Assembly: GCA_964409645.1 (NCBI GenBank)
Contig: CAYPEK010000012.1
Span: forward strand, 1-62,706
DNA length: 62,706 nt
Direction of reading: 5' to 3'
Source of the DNA: CAYPEK01 sp964409645
GTDB lineage: Bacteria > UBP15 > UBA6099
Shown here one piece after another: positions 1 through 9,303 of the stretch (position 1 is its first letter; the number at the start of each line of letters is the position of its first letter). Both the position numbers and the translations under genes were made by a program. Below the pieces are notes generated by a model. That model searched no databases. It saw nothing but the letters and a program-made list of their open reading frames with translations, and was not told the DNA's origin.

Positions 1-294
1 CTCGAAGCCCCGATGAAACAGATCGTCACCAACGCCGGTTACGAAGGCGCGGTTGTGATCGAGAAGATCAAAGGCATGAAAAAGAACATCGGTTACAACG
101 CCCTCACAGGCGAGTTCGAAGATATGTTCAAGTCCGGCATCGTGGATCCGGCGAAGGTCACCCGCTCGGCGCTCGAAAACGCCGCGAGTATCGCCTCCAT
201 GCTGCTCACCACCGAATGTCTCATCGCGGACATCCCGGAAAAGGAAAAGACCCCTCCGATGCCCCACGGCGGCGGAATGGGCGGAATGTATTGA
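1..294 (+). CDS. groEL: Chaperonin GroEL, C-terminal part (5' truncated)
   Basis: The frame is open from the window edge and gives the last 97 residues of a 60 kDa chaperonin. The segment running through KSGIVDPAKVTRSALENAAS, then SMLLTTECLIAD, is the conserved end of the equatorial domain. The tail has a glycine/methionine-rich end, GGGMGGMGGMY-like, which in GroEL projects into the folding cavity. The end is followed directly by a terminator, so this is the last gene of its operon; groES is usually upstream and lies outside the window. Identity is certain; only the N-terminal part is missing. Confidence 0.97.
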   Translation, partial: LEAPMKQIVTNAGYEGAVVIEKIKGMKKNIGYNALTGEFEDMFKSGIVDPAKVTRSALENAASIASMLLTTECLIADIPEKEKTPPMPHGGGMGGMY

Positions 295-320
295 TCCGTT
301 AATCAAAAAGATTTACGAAA

Positions 321-348
321 GAGGGTCGGCAACGGCCCTCTTTTTTTT
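321..348 (+). terminator. Rho-independent terminator after groEL
   Basis: An 8-bp stem GAGGGTCG / CGGCCCTC (one G-U pair) closes a GCAA tetraloop and is followed by eight T residues. It lies 26 bases after the groEL stop codon. Confidence 0.9.
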
Positions 349-410
349 GCTTCATTGAGTCGCCAATCGACATTGGGATTCGCATTCGTGGCTTTTGAGA
401 ATTTTTAAGC

Positions 411-416
411 TATAAT
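411..416 (+). promoter_or_regulatory. Probable -10 element for queE
   Basis: A perfect TATAAT lies 31 bases before the queE start, in the gap after the groEL terminator. I see no good -35 at the usual 16-18 bases. TTGAGA sits only 10 bases upstream, so the promoter call rests on the -10 and its position. Confidence 0.45.
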
Positions 417-446
417 CATGATAATCCCTGCAGAGGGGAAAAGAAA

Positions 447-1097
447 ATGGAAAACAATGTGCTGAAAGTCAACGAAATCTTTTCAAGCATACTAGGGGAA
501 AGCACATACGCGGGGATACCGTGCGCGTTTGTCCGGCTGGCGGGATGCAACCTCCGCTGCTCGTACTGCGACACGAAATTTGCCTATGATAACGGCATTG
601 AAATGACAGTCGATCAGGTGGCCCGCTCTGTCAAGAAATTCAACCTCGCGCCAGTGCTCATCACCGGCGGCGAACCGCTCGTTCAGGACGCCGTTTATGA
701 CCTCATCAACAAACTGCTCGACATGAATCATCTGATCCTTATCGAAACGAACGGATCGGTCGGCGTCGAAAAAATTTCCGGTGACGTCATCACAATAATG
801 GACTTGAAATGCCCCGGAAGCGGAGAAGCTCATAGAAACCTCTTCGGCAACATCGACTACCTTTCCGAGCCCGACAATGTGAAATTTGTCATTAGAGACC
901 GGACGGATTATGAATGGGCTCTGAATGTGATCGACGAATACGACCTCGAATCATACCTGTCCGTTTTGATGTCGCCGGTGTACGGAGAAATGGACCCGAA
1001 GCAACTCTCGGAATGGATGCTCGAGGACAAACTGCTGGCGCGGCTCTCTCTCCAGATTCATAAAATCCTCTGGGGGCCGGAGGAGCGCGGACGATGA
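447..1097 (+). CDS. queE: 7-carboxy-7-deazaguanine synthase QueE (radical SAM)
   Basis: QueE converts 6-carboxytetrahydropterin to 7-carboxy-7-deazaguanine, a step toward preQ0 and queuosine. The 216-residue protein has the short QueE architecture. The 4Fe-4S ligands C34, C38 and C41 lie in AGCNLRCSYCDT (CX3CX2C), and a SAM-binding TGGEP segment follows near residue 74. A GAGGGG ribosome binding site precedes the ATG. The stop overlaps the queC start by four bases (ATGA), so the two are translationally coupled. The fold is shared with glycyl-radical activases, but the CDT context and the coupling to queC point to QueE. No queD or queF is in the window. Confidence 0.93.
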   Translation: MENNVLKVNEIFSSILGESTYAGIPCAFVRLAGCNLRCSYCDTKFAYDNGIEMTVDQVARSVKKFNLAPVLITGGEPLVQDAVYDLINKLLDMNHLILIETNGSVGVEKISGDVITIMDLKCPGSGEAHRNLFGNIDYLSEPDNVKFVIRDRTDYEWALNVIDEYDLESYLSVLMSPVYGEMDPKQLSEWMLEDKLLARLSLQIHKILWGPEERGR

Positions 1098-1780
1098 GAA
1101 AAGCTGTTGTTCTGAGCAGCGGCGGCCTCGATTCGACCACGGTCATGGCAATCGCGCGTTCTCAAGGCTTCGAAATCTACTCGCTGACGTTTGACTACGG
1201 ACAACGCCACAGAACTGAAATTGATCACTCAAAAGCAGTCGCGGAACATCTCGACGCCGTGAGCCACATAGTAATAAAACTCGACACCGCGCCTTTTCAG
1301 GGCTCCGCGCTGACGGCAGATATCGAAGTCCCAAAAGACGGAGTCAAACCGGGAATTCCGGTTACTTATGTTCCCGCGAGAAATCTCGTTTTCATTTCGA
1401 TCGCGATTGCGTATGCCGAGAGTATAGGCGCAAGGGATATTTTTGTCGGTGTGAACGCTGTCGATTTCAGCGGCTACCCGGATTGCCGCCCGCAGTTCAT
1501 CGAAGCGCTCGAAAAAGCTGCCGCAATCGGCACCAAGTGCGGCGATGAGAACGATCCGATCCACATTCACGCTCCTATCGCCGGACTTTCGAAAAGCGAA
1601 ATCATTCTGAAGGGAACCGAACTTGGTGTCGATTACTCACTGACGCACAGTTGTTACGACCCGGATGAACAGGGCCGCTCATGCGGGAGATGCGACAGTT
1701 GCCGACTCAGACTCAGCGGTTTTAAAACAGCCGGCCTTAAAGATCCGGTCGAGTATTTCGATCAGCGGATTGATCTCTAA
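1094..1780 (+). CDS. queC: 7-cyano-7-deazaguanine synthase QueC
   Basis: QueC uses ATP and ammonia to turn 7-carboxy-7-deazaguanine into preQ0. The N-terminal PP-loop SSGGLDS (residues 8-14) binds ATP. Near the C-terminus four cysteines (C187, C197, C200, C203, in CYDPDEQ...CGRCDSC) form the structural zinc site typical of the family. Its 228 residues match the usual length. It is coupled to queE by a four-base overlap and together they supply preQ0 for tRNA queuosine, or less likely for a 7-deazaguanine DNA modification. Confidence 0.95.
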   Translation: MRKAVVLSSGGLDSTTVMAIARSQGFEIYSLTFDYGQRHRTEIDHSKAVAEHLDAVSHIVIKLDTAPFQGSALTADIEVPKDGVKPGIPVTYVPARNLVFISIAIAYAESIGARDIFVGVNAVDFSGYPDCRPQFIEALEKAAAIGTKCGDENDPIHIHAPIAGLSKSEIILKGTELGVDYSLTHSCYDPDEQGRSCGRCDSCRLRLSGFKTAGLKDPVEYFDQRIDL

Positions 1781-1812
1781 GATTAAAGACCTCAGAAATA
1801 AATAGACTTTTT

Positions 1813-3228
1813 ATGAAAATACAACTGATACATCTGGGTCTTCCCCCGGCAGAGCGTCGCCATCAGTTCATGCGTGCACCTAGGCTCGCGCAACTCGGCA
1901 TCAAAGGCATCGTCAGCAACAGGCCATGTCTGTCATTACTTTATCTTGCTTCCGGCCTTCAGATCGACGGACATGAAGTCGAATACATCGAAGCGACAAG
2001 CGAGCGGTCCGAAACCTATATGAAGCCGTTCATTTCGGGCTCCCCCGACTGTGTCGGCATGACAAGCTACGCGGCAAACTGGAGGCAGACTCTATCGGCT
2101 ATCGGCGAGATGCGAGCGATCAAGCCGAAAACCGTCTTCATCGCAGGTGGTTTTCATGCCAGCTCGATAGGGGCGGATTCACTCGCATCAGAACCGGCCC
2201 CTGATGTGGTTTTTGCAGGCGAGGCGGAAGAAGCAATTCGCGAATGGGCAAAAGTTTACGATTCCCCGGAAAGCTGGGACAGCGTGCCCGGAATTTATTT
2301 CCGGCGTGAAGATCAGGTCGCATTCACAGGAGAGAGAAAGCCTCCGGCCGATTTGGACAGAATTCCCTTTCCCGCATGGGAACTTGTGAATCTGAAAAAC
2401 TACAGACCCGCGCCAAACGATTATTTCAGGCTGCCGCACGCGTCTTTCATCGGATCGCGCGGTTGCAAACAATCCTGCGTTTTTTGTCCGTCCGCCTCTC
2501 AGGTCAGGTTGCGCTCCGCCGACAACATGCTCGAAGAGATCGGATGGCTGAAAAGATACCACTCCATTAAAGACCTCATCTTTTGGGATGAGTCGATACT
2601 CATTTCACCCGAAAGAACAGCAGCCCTCTGTGAAAAAATGGTTGAACAAAAAGTCGATCTTACATGGACGGCAAACGCCAGAGTTGATGAAGTCGAGCCC
2701 GGCATACTCAAACTCATGCGGAGCGCCGGATGCAGGCAATTGCTTTTCGGCATCGAATCCGGAGTTCAGAAGAATCTCGATTATTTATGTAAGGGTTTTG
2801 ACATCGATCAGGTGCGCGTTGCGGTCTCGAAAGCCAACAATGCGGGAATTCTCGCCCTTGGTATGTTCATGTTCGGAATCCCCGGTGAAACTTATGAGGA
2901 AGCGCTGCAAACCATTGATTTCGCGCGCAGCCTGAACCTTAGCCACGCATCATTCGTCTATTTCACTCCCTATCCCGGGACCGAATTAAATAAAACCATC
3001 AGCGAATCGAAGAAGGGAACGCTCCTGAAAGACGCACCGTTCGACATGAAAGCGCCGTCGTACATCCCGGAAGAAATGACAAAAGACATGCTTGTCGGCC
3101 TTCAGACAACCGCATTCAAGCGCTTCTACCTGCGTCCCGGCGAGATAGTCAAACAAATCAAGGCGAATCTCAACCGTTATAAAATAAGAGATGGCATTCA
3201 GGGGATTCTAACTCTGCTTTTTTCGTGA
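1813..3228 (+). CDS. Cobalamin-binding-type radical SAM protein
   Basis: The protein has 471 residues. The N-terminal 170 residues have the Rossmann-like layout of a B12-binding domain (VGMTSYAANW, FIAGGFHAS, PDVVFAGEAEEAI), without the DxHxxG motif of base-off binders. The radical SAM core starts at C218, C222, C225 (GCKQSCVFC) and includes LLFGIESG and FGIPGET segments. Such class B enzymes methylate or rearrange unactivated carbons, or make C-S bonds; the substrate cannot be read from sequence. It begins 32 bases after queC and may share its transcript. Its 3' end overlaps the convergent glycosyltransferase gene by 21 bases. Confidence 0.85.
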   Translation: MKIQLIHLGLPPAERRHQFMRAPRLAQLGIKGIVSNRPCLSLLYLASGLQIDGHEVEYIEATSERSETYMKPFISGSPDCVGMTSYAANWRQTLSAIGEMRAIKPKTVFIAGGFHASSIGADSLASEPAPDVVFAGEAEEAIREWAKVYDSPESWDSVPGIYFRREDQVAFTGERKPPADLDRIPFPAWELVNLKNYRPAPNDYFRLPHASFIGSRGCKQSCVFCPSASQVRLRSADNMLEEIGWLKRYHSIKDLIFWDESILISPERTAALCEKMVEQKVDLTWTANARVDEVEPGILKLMRSAGCRQLLFGIESGVQKNLDYLCKGFDIDQVRVAVSKANNAGILALGMFMFGIPGETYEEALQTIDFARSLNLSHASFVYFTPYPGTELNKTISESKKGTLLKDAPFDMKAPSYIPEEMTKDMLVGLQTTAFKRFYLRPGEIVKQIKANLNRYKIRDGIQGILTLLFS

Positions 3229-4224
3229 GCCTTCCAGAGTTCCCTTCGCATAACCGACGAGCTGCGCGATCCCCACACAAAAAACGTGCACAAAGAAAAT
3301 CAGGACAAACAACAGCGTCTTCAGTTTGGATTTCTCCGCTCCCGCAATGTAATCCCAGAACGGCCGGTTCAAACCGATCATAAGGGAAAAACCGAATATC
3401 AACGTTATGGCAGTGACTCGCGAATTAGTGCCCGCAGCCAGCATCACAATCAAAGCAACAACCACCAGCAGCATGAACGGAAAACTGATCAGAATATGCG
3501 GCGCAACGCTCGAATAGCTGAATTTCCTCAAATCCTTCGCGAGCCTTCCGCTACGCATCTCGTACTTCGCGAAATCGGTGTTCATATCCCTTGCTAAAAG
3601 TGTCCTGAACGAATAATGCTTTATATGGACTGCCTTAACACCCACCGCTACGCCGATTTCATATCCTTTATCGCTCATTCGCAGGCCGAGCTCGTCGTCC
3701 TCGTAAAATGCATCTTTGATGCTCTCGTCAAATCCGCCGAGTTCTGCGAAAGCATTTTTCTTGCACGCCAGCGCCGACGAGTTCAACACCCGCGACCGGG
3801 CGCTACACGACCAGTTGTAAGCGGTCCAATAACTTTTATATCGGCTTATGATGTTTTTGTAATATGAAACCGGCGACCGCGATCCGACCACAGCCGTCAC
3901 GGATGGATTCGTTTCAAAAAACTTGTCGTACTCAGCTAACGCTTCTTGTGGAAGTATGATATCCGCATCTACAAATAGAAGTATTTCAGCAGTCGCTGCC
4001 TTCGCTCCAGCGTTTCTTGCAGCAGCCGGGCCAAGCGGCTTTTCGTTCCTGATCACTTTCGCTCCAAAATCTTGTGCAATTCTACTTGTATCATCATTTG
4101 ACCCGTCGTCCACAACAATTACTTCGCAGACATTTACCCTGCCTTCAAGAGCGCCGACTGCCTTTAAACACTCACCCAAAGTACCTGTTGCATTGAGCGC
4201 CGGAATTATTATCGAATAGTTCAT
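3208..4224 (-). CDS. Family 2 glycosyltransferase with C-terminal membrane segments
   Basis: The N-terminal 230 residues form a GT-A domain: SIIIPALNATGTLGECL, then the UDP-sugar binding VVDDGSNDDT, NEKPLGPAAARNAGA and the DXD-type metal site LLFVDADI. An acceptor-loop ED pair follows in FYEDDELGLRM. The last 100 residues carry about three hydrophobic helices, so the enzyme is membrane bound and probably faces the cytoplasm. It would transfer a sugar to a lipid carrier or envelope glycan; donor and acceptor are unknown. It lies 21 bases from the next minus-strand radical SAM gene, suggesting co-transcription. Confidence 0.88.
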   Translation of the reverse strand: MNYSIIIPALNATGTLGECLKAVGALEGRVNVCEVIVVDDGSNDDTSRIAQDFGAKVIRNEKPLGPAAARNAGAKAATAEILLFVDADIILPQEALAEYDKFFETNPSVTAVVGSRSPVSYYKNIISRYKSYWTAYNWSCSARSRVLNSSALACKKNAFAELGGFDESIKDAFYEDDELGLRMSDKGYEIGVAVGVKAVHIKHYSFRTLLARDMNTDFAKYEMRSGRLAKDLRKFSYSSVAPHILISFPFMLLVVVALIVMLAAGTNSRVTAITLIFGFSLMIGLNRPFWDYIAGAEKSKLKTLLFVLIFFVHVFCVGIAQLVGYAKGTLEGSRKKQS

Positions 4225-4245
4225 TTGAATATTTTGTCGTCGTAT

Positions 4246-5295
4246 TTAAATTACTTCCATCATTGCTTCACGCAGAAAATCGTCCACCGTCATATCTGTT
4301 CCCATGGCTGCGGCTTCCGCTTTCAGCCGTGTGAGAACCGACTCCGCCCATGCCCGGTTGGACGGATCCCAGAGGTCTCTTATACCCCTTATTCTTCCGA
4401 GCCGCGACCCGATCCTGAACAACTGCCTCTCGCCGTCCGTCATAGCGAGGTAGCCGTCGATTATCGCTACCATCTTTGCCTTGTCTTTCGGCAACTCGCC
4501 CTCGATCTCCTGAATCAGATTCATCATGTGATCGCTGACGATCGTGCTCGTAATCCCATCCAGTGTCTCGATGAACAATTTGATTTCCGCGACTATTTCA
4601 TCGTCGGAAAGCAACTGAAATTCACCACTTGCGTACTTGTCATACATAGGTACATCGCGCCTGATCGTGAACGTCCGCAGCCTGATGAAATCGGGATCGA
4701 TTGCATTGAGGACGTTCGCTGTCTCAATCGCGTGCTCGCGCGACATCGCCCTCCCGCCAAGTCCCGGCATCACATACTCACTCAGCGATATTCCCGCCTC
4801 GCGTACCTTCCGGCCCGATTCGATAAGCTGCTCCGGTGTCGCGCCCTTCTTAATGTAATCGAGCAGCGGACCATATCCCGACTCAAGCCCCATGTGCAGA
4901 CGGCTCAATCCGGCTTCTTTAAGCTCACGCAACTCAGATACAGTCTTCTTTGCGACCGTCTGTGCGCGCCCGTATGTCGTAATTCGCTCTATATTCGGAA
5001 ACTTTTCCTTTAGATACTTAATGATCTCTATCAGATCGGGCGTCTTCACGAGGATCGCGTTTGCGTCCTGAAGAAATGCCGTTCTTACCCTTTCAATTCT
5101 GTCGCCGTAGAAAGCAGCCGCTTTGTCGATATCGATCTTCACTTCATCGACCGATTTTTTTTCGAACCGGGTTCCCTTGTAAACGTTGCAAAACTCGCAC
5201 TTGTTCCAAGGGCAGTTCCGGTTCACCCGAATGAGCAGACTTCCCGCTTCACTCGGCGGCCTGATTGGACCGATGTCGTACGGTTCGTAAACCAT
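4246..5295 (-). CDS. Radical SAM protein of the PPSEAxSLLxxV type
   Basis: The 349-residue protein begins with RPPSEAGSLLIRV and then C28, C33, C36 (CPWNKCEFC, CX4CX2C). The family I recall with this N-terminus also has CX4CX2C rather than CX3CX2C, so the spacing is not a defect. It continues with LHMGLESGYGPLLDYIKKG and YVMPGLGG, segments shared with HemN-like radical SAM proteins. The function is not established for this family. It sits between a TPR protein and a glycosyltransferase on the minus strand, in a cluster with a second radical SAM gene. Confidence 0.85.
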   Translation of the reverse strand: MVYEPYDIGPIRPPSEAGSLLIRVNRNCPWNKCEFCNVYKGTRFEKKSVDEVKIDIDKAAAFYGDRIERVRTAFLQDANAILVKTPDLIEIIKYLKEKFPNIERITTYGRAQTVAKKTVSELRELKEAGLSRLHMGLESGYGPLLDYIKKGATPEQLIESGRKVREAGISLSEYVMPGLGGRAMSREHAIETANVLNAIDPDFIRLRTFTIRRDVPMYDKYASGEFQLLSDDEIVAEIKLFIETLDGITSTIVSDHMMNLIQEIEGELPKDKAKMVAIIDGYLAMTDGERQLFRIGSRLGRIRGIRDLWDPSNRAWAESVLTRLKAEAAAMGTDMTVDDFLREAMMEVI

Positions 5296-5320
5296 TAGCT
5301 TTGATATATACGAGCCAAAT

Positions 5321-6628
5321 TTATTTACTTGCGGCGCTGAACCATTTCATGCCGGCGTCTTCAGCGCCGAAGTCTGTAAATGCATTGTTATTAAGCAACC
5401 TTCTTGCTTCCCGTTCAATCTCGCTGTTCCTGCCCCCGCGTGCCATCGCAAGCGTCAGGAACGGAGCGCCTTTAACATGCTCTCCAAGAACCATATACAT
5501 GCGGCCGGCTTCGAGAAGCGCTTCAGCATTGTCCGGCTCAAGCATAAGAGCGACTATCGCATCCGACAGCGCTTCGTTCAGGTCTCCGCCCTTTTCATTC
5601 TGCCTCATCTGGTCGAGAAGAGTCTGGGGATGGAGCTGCTGCTGATCCTCGTATGCAAGTCTCACTGCGAGCTGTGCCGCACTCAAATAATACCGCTCGT
5701 AATCCGCAAACCCCGGATCTTTCTGAATTGCTTCGAGGCAAGTCTGTCCCGACTTTCTGACTGTATCGAAATCACCCTTATACAAGCTGATCTCCATGAC
5801 GTTGCAGATCGAATATGACGACGGCGCTTCCTTGTTCAGCTTTTCCATCACCGCCATCGCTTCGTCCGCCCGCCTCATCATAAACAACGTATAGCCGTAG
5901 TTATTCGCAGCAACACTGTTCTTCGGTTCGATCTCCAGCGCGCGCCTGTAATAATCGAGCGACTCCTCCATCCGGCCCGACATCGAATATGCATCCGCAA
6001 GCAGCGACAGAATTGATGAATTGTTCTTGTCCAGTTTGTCTGCTTCCTTCAGATATGATATTGCGGGATCCGTGAAACCGAACGTCATAAAAACCGCGCC
6101 GAGTTCTTTCAGCGCCGACGGTCTCTCTTCCGAATCACTCAACGCCTCGTAAAAATAATCCAACGCGTCCAGCGAATCACTCCGCCACATATAAATTCTT
6201 CCCATGAGATTCATCAGCCGAGGCTGTACACACCCTGCATCAAGCGACTTTCCCGCACTCGCCTGAGACGCCCCCATCTCTCCGACACTCTCGAAAAAAA
6301 GCGCCTGTTCCGCTCTTCCGCACGGATCACTCCCAGCCGCTTTCACTGATTCCTCATACTCGACAATCGCGCTCATCAAATCGCCCGCCGCCCGGTAAAC
6401 CGCGCCTCGTTCTGCATGCAAGCGCGCCACATCCGCACCTTTTGCATATAACGACGCCTCAAGAAGTTCGGCGAGCGCTTCCTTATATTTCTTTTGTGCC
6501 GTAAACTCACGAGCCGCAGTTATCGACCCTTCGAAATCCTTATCGGCGGCGACCGCAAACATCGGCGAAAACAAAGAAACCAGAACCGCAAGCATCAAAG
6601 CGAATGTTGTCTTATAATTGTTTGTCAT
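5321..6628 (-). CDS. Secreted tetratricopeptide-repeat protein
   Basis: A signal peptide (MTNNYKTTFALMLAVLVSLF, cleaved near AVAADKD) is followed by roughly ten helical repeats with TPR spacing. The clearest is SLLADAYSMSGRMEESLDYYRRALEIEPKNSVAANNYGYTLFMMRR. The protein is 435 residues and should be periplasmic or outer-membrane associated, where TPR proteins act as scaffolds. No enzymatic motif is visible. The stop is 25 bases before the next minus-strand gene. The 125-base gap to the divergent gene on the right should hold both promoters, but I see only a weak TATACT for the plus strand at 6731. Confidence 0.8.
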   Translation of the reverse strand: MTNNYKTTFALMLAVLVSLFSPMFAVAADKDFEGSITAAREFTAQKKYKEALAELLEASLYAKGADVARLHAERGAVYRAAGDLMSAIVEYEESVKAAGSDPCGRAEQALFFESVGEMGASQASAGKSLDAGCVQPRLMNLMGRIYMWRSDSLDALDYFYEALSDSEERPSALKELGAVFMTFGFTDPAISYLKEADKLDKNNSSILSLLADAYSMSGRMEESLDYYRRALEIEPKNSVAANNYGYTLFMMRRADEAMAVMEKLNKEAPSSYSICNVMEISLYKGDFDTVRKSGQTCLEAIQKDPGFADYERYYLSAAQLAVRLAYEDQQQLHPQTLLDQMRQNEKGGDLNEALSDAIVALMLEPDNAEALLEAGRMYMVLGEHVKGAPFLTLAMARGGRNSEIEREARRLLNNNAFTDFGAEDAGMKWFSAASK

Positions 6629-6753
6629 CTTAGTTGTTTATATTATTGTGAATGTCCCTTTTTTACAAGCTGCCATTTATGCTGCAGCGCGAATTAAAAT
6701 TAACTGCTTCTTATAAGGTTTTTGTTTGTCTATACTAATTAAGGGAGTCAGGC

Positions 6754-8064
6754 ATGCGAAATCGAAATGCAAAACACATATTTCTCGCTACAGCAGTTCT
6801 GCTGGTCGCAATCCTGACATTTTCGCTTTCCGCCCGCTCCGAAGAATGGCATGCCTCCGGTCCGATGATCCTCATCTACATGGACAACGAACAGACAGAT
6901 CACCTGCGCGCTTACGGTCTGGCATACTGGTGTCTTCAGGCTCCCCGCAACTACAAAGTACAGTGGCTGCTCAACTACCGGGGCGGCTCGTTCCTCGTCG
7001 AAGATACGCAGGAAATACGCGACCGCGCGACCCTTGTCGGCGTCTCCTTCAAGGCACTCGGTCCGGAAACGATCAACCGTATATACGACGAAATTAAGAA
7101 CATAAACGCGGAAGTTGTCATTCTCGAAAAAGCGCCGAAAGTTGCTGTTTACGTCCCGCCGAGCAACGAACCGTGGGACGACGCTGTCAGAATGACACTC
7201 GAATACGCGAAAATCCCCTACGACACGCTATGGGACAAGGAGGTGCTCGCCGGCAAACTTAAAGATTACGACTGGCTCCACCTCCATCACGAAGATTTCA
7301 CAGGCCAATATGGAAAATTCTACGGCCAGTTCAGGAATGCCGACTGGTACGTCCGCATGGTTCAAGACTCTATAAATGCCGCCAAGCAACTCGGTTACGA
7401 TTCTGTTCAGAAACTCAAAGGATCGGTTGCACTCGCAATACGCGAATATGTCGATAACGGCGGTTTCCTTTTCGCGATGTGCTCAGCGCCGGACAGCCTC
7501 GACGTCGCAATTTCAGCAACAGGCCTCGACATCGTTTCGCCGGAAATAGACGGCACGCCCATGACTCCCGATGCGGATAAGAAACTCGACTTTTCGAAGA
7601 CGTTTGCCTTCAAAGATTTCAAGCTTGTCAAAGATGCTTACACTTATGAAATATCGGATATCGATGTCATGCCGCCTAATATCAACAATCCGGAACTAAT
7701 TCCCGATGTGGAATTGTTCGAGTTTTCGGCAAAACAGGACCCGGCGCTTTCGATCTTCGTACAGAACCACTCGCCACGTTTCCATGATTTTCTCGGCCAG
7801 ACAACAGCCTTCAATCGCGACGAGATAAAAGACGATGTAGTTGCACTTGCGGAAACACCGGGAACCGACCGTGTCAAATACATCCACGGAAATGTCGGAA
7901 AAGGCAGTTTCACATTCCTCGGCGGCCACGACCCGGAGGACTTCGCTCATATCGTCGGTGAAAAGCAGACCGACATCACTCGCTTTATCCACTCGCCCGG
8001 CTACAGGCTGATACTGAACAACGTCCTTTTTCCCTCCATGCGGAAGAAGGAAAAAAAGACGTAA
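6754..8064 (+). CDS. Secreted protein of the family misnamed 'asparagine synthetase B'
   Basis: The 436-residue product has a signal peptide (ends near LSARSEEW), so it is exported. The next segment, MDNEQTDHLRAYGLAYW, then VQWLLNYRGGSF, matches a family I recall from Bacteroidetes genomes labelled asparagine synthetase B. It contains none of that enzyme's features: no N-terminal Cys amidotransferase domain and no SGGLDS ATP site. The middle (KVAVYVPPSNEPWDDAVRMT, then DWLHLHHEDFTGQYG) looks like a class-I amidotransferase-like flavodoxin fold, such as occurs in some sugar-acting enzymes. Cys in FAMCSAPD could be catalytic. Function unknown. Confidence 0.75.
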   Translation: MRNRNAKHIFLATAVLLVAILTFSLSARSEEWHASGPMILIYMDNEQTDHLRAYGLAYWCLQAPRNYKVQWLLNYRGGSFLVEDTQEIRDRATLVGVSFKALGPETINRIYDEIKNINAEVVILEKAPKVAVYVPPSNEPWDDAVRMTLEYAKIPYDTLWDKEVLAGKLKDYDWLHLHHEDFTGQYGKFYGQFRNADWYVRMVQDSINAAKQLGYDSVQKLKGSVALAIREYVDNGGFLFAMCSAPDSLDVAISATGLDIVSPEIDGTPMTPDADKKLDFSKTFAFKDFKLVKDAYTYEISDIDVMPPNINNPELIPDVELFEFSAKQDPALSIFVQNHSPRFHDFLGQTTAFNRDEIKDDVVALAETPGTDRVKYIHGNVGKGSFTFLGGHDPEDFAHIVGEKQTDITRFIHSPGYRLILNNVLFPSMRKKEKKT

Positions 8065-8082
8065 TACTTTATCCTTGAAATT

Positions 8083-9180
8083 CTATCTGATTCGCTTTTT
8101 AAGAACGCCGCGCACATCCGCTGCCTTTGGCAGATCGGAAATAAACGCATGACCTATCCGGTCCAAAAGAATGAACCTCATCTTACCGGCGCGTGTCTTT
8201 TTGTCTTTCAGCATTATATTCATAAGTTCATCCGCTTTCGCGCCCTCAATACTCGTCGGCAGACCGGACCTGATTATCAAATCCTCGATCCGCCGCGCCG
8301 CGCCGCCGTCCAGAAAGCCGAGCTTCGCGGACAAATCAGCAGCACACGCCATCCCAATCCCTACCGCCTCTCCGTGTCTGTACTTCGCATATCCGCAAGC
8401 CGTTTCTATCGCATGAGCAAACGTGTGTCCGAAATTAAGAATCGCCCTCACGCCCTTCTCATCCCTCTCATCCACCGACACGACCTTTGCTTTCAGCTCG
8501 CAGCATCGATATATCGCCTTCGTCAGTTCACCCTTGTCGAGACCGAGAAGCCGTTCAATGCTCTTATCGAGATGCGACGCGAATTTTGCGTCCATAATGA
8601 ATCCGTATTTAATCACCTCAGCCATACCGCATCTGAGTTCCCGCATTGGAAGCGTAGAGAGAAAATCCGTGTCGATTATCACGGCTTTCGGCTGATAAAA
8701 CGAGCCTACAAGATTTTTCCCCTCCGGCAGATCGATGCCTGTCTTGCCACCCACGCTCGAATCCACATTCGCAAGAAGCGTCGTAGGAATCTGAACCAGT
8801 GAAATGCCGCGCCTGTATGTGGCCGCTGCGAAACCCGCCATATCGCCGACAACTCCTCCGCCGAACGCCACTACTGTCAGGTCACGTTTGTCGGCCATCG
8901 CCGCGAGATTGCCGACTATTTTTTTATACGTCCCGAAATTTTTCTGCCTTTCGCCCGGCGGGAGTATCAACGCGCTGTAATCGACGCCTGCCGCCGCAAA
9001 AACCTTTTCCAGCGTTTTCAAATGCGCCGCCGCAACATTCCTATCTGTAACTATCAACGCCTTGCTCTCGACTTTTTTAAGGCCAGACGCATCGGCCGCG
9101 ACCTTCACCGTCCCCGGCCCGATATATATCGGATAACTTCTCCCGCCACTCAATTTTAATTTCAATACATCAGTTTTCAT
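8083..9180 (-). CDS. aroB: 3-dehydroquinate synthase
   Basis: AroB closes DAHP to 3-dehydroquinate, the second step of the shikimate pathway. The 365-residue protein has the NAD-binding segment VVAFGGGVVGDMAGFAAAT, then IPTTLLANVDSSVGGKTGI, and the zinc ligands in MAEVIKYG (Glu), NFGHTFAHAIE (His) and YRHGEAVGIGM (His). Two in-frame ATGs six bases apart are possible. I take the second, MKTDVLKLKLS, because AGAGGA lies about nine bases before it. It stands alone, convergent with its left neighbour and divergent from the GTPase gene. Confidence 0.97.
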   Translation of the reverse strand: MKTDVLKLKLSGGRSYPIYIGPGTVKVAADASGLKKVESKALIVTDRNVAAAHLKTLEKVFAAAGVDYSALILPPGERQKNFGTYKKIVGNLAAMADKRDLTVVAFGGGVVGDMAGFAAATYRRGISLVQIPTTLLANVDSSVGGKTGIDLPEGKNLVGSFYQPKAVIIDTDFLSTLPMRELRCGMAEVIKYGFIMDAKFASHLDKSIERLLGLDKGELTKAIYRCCELKAKVVSVDERDEKGVRAILNFGHTFAHAIETACGYAKYRHGEAVGIGMACAADLSAKLGFLDGGAARRIEDLIIRSGLPTSIEGAKADELMNIMLKDKKTRAGKMRFILLDRIGHAFISDLPKAADVRGVLKKRIR

Positions 9181-9303
9181 AAACATCGTTCCTCTTTGAC
9201 ATTCCTATGAATTCTACTTCGCTGACATCGTCCCGTGCAATAGACCGCGGGATATGTTTTGTGTTAAGATTCCCTGACACGGAACCGCAGGGGTTGAGCA
9301 TTC

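Noticed and set aside
447..1097. Activase for the glycyl radical enzyme
   Set aside because: QueE shares fold and size with PflA-type activases, but the coupling to queC and the GCNLRCSYCDT motif identify it as QueE, 30 kb from the glycyl radical gene.
6754..8064. True asparagine synthetase
   Set aside because: Signal peptide present; glutaminase Cys and PP-loop absent.
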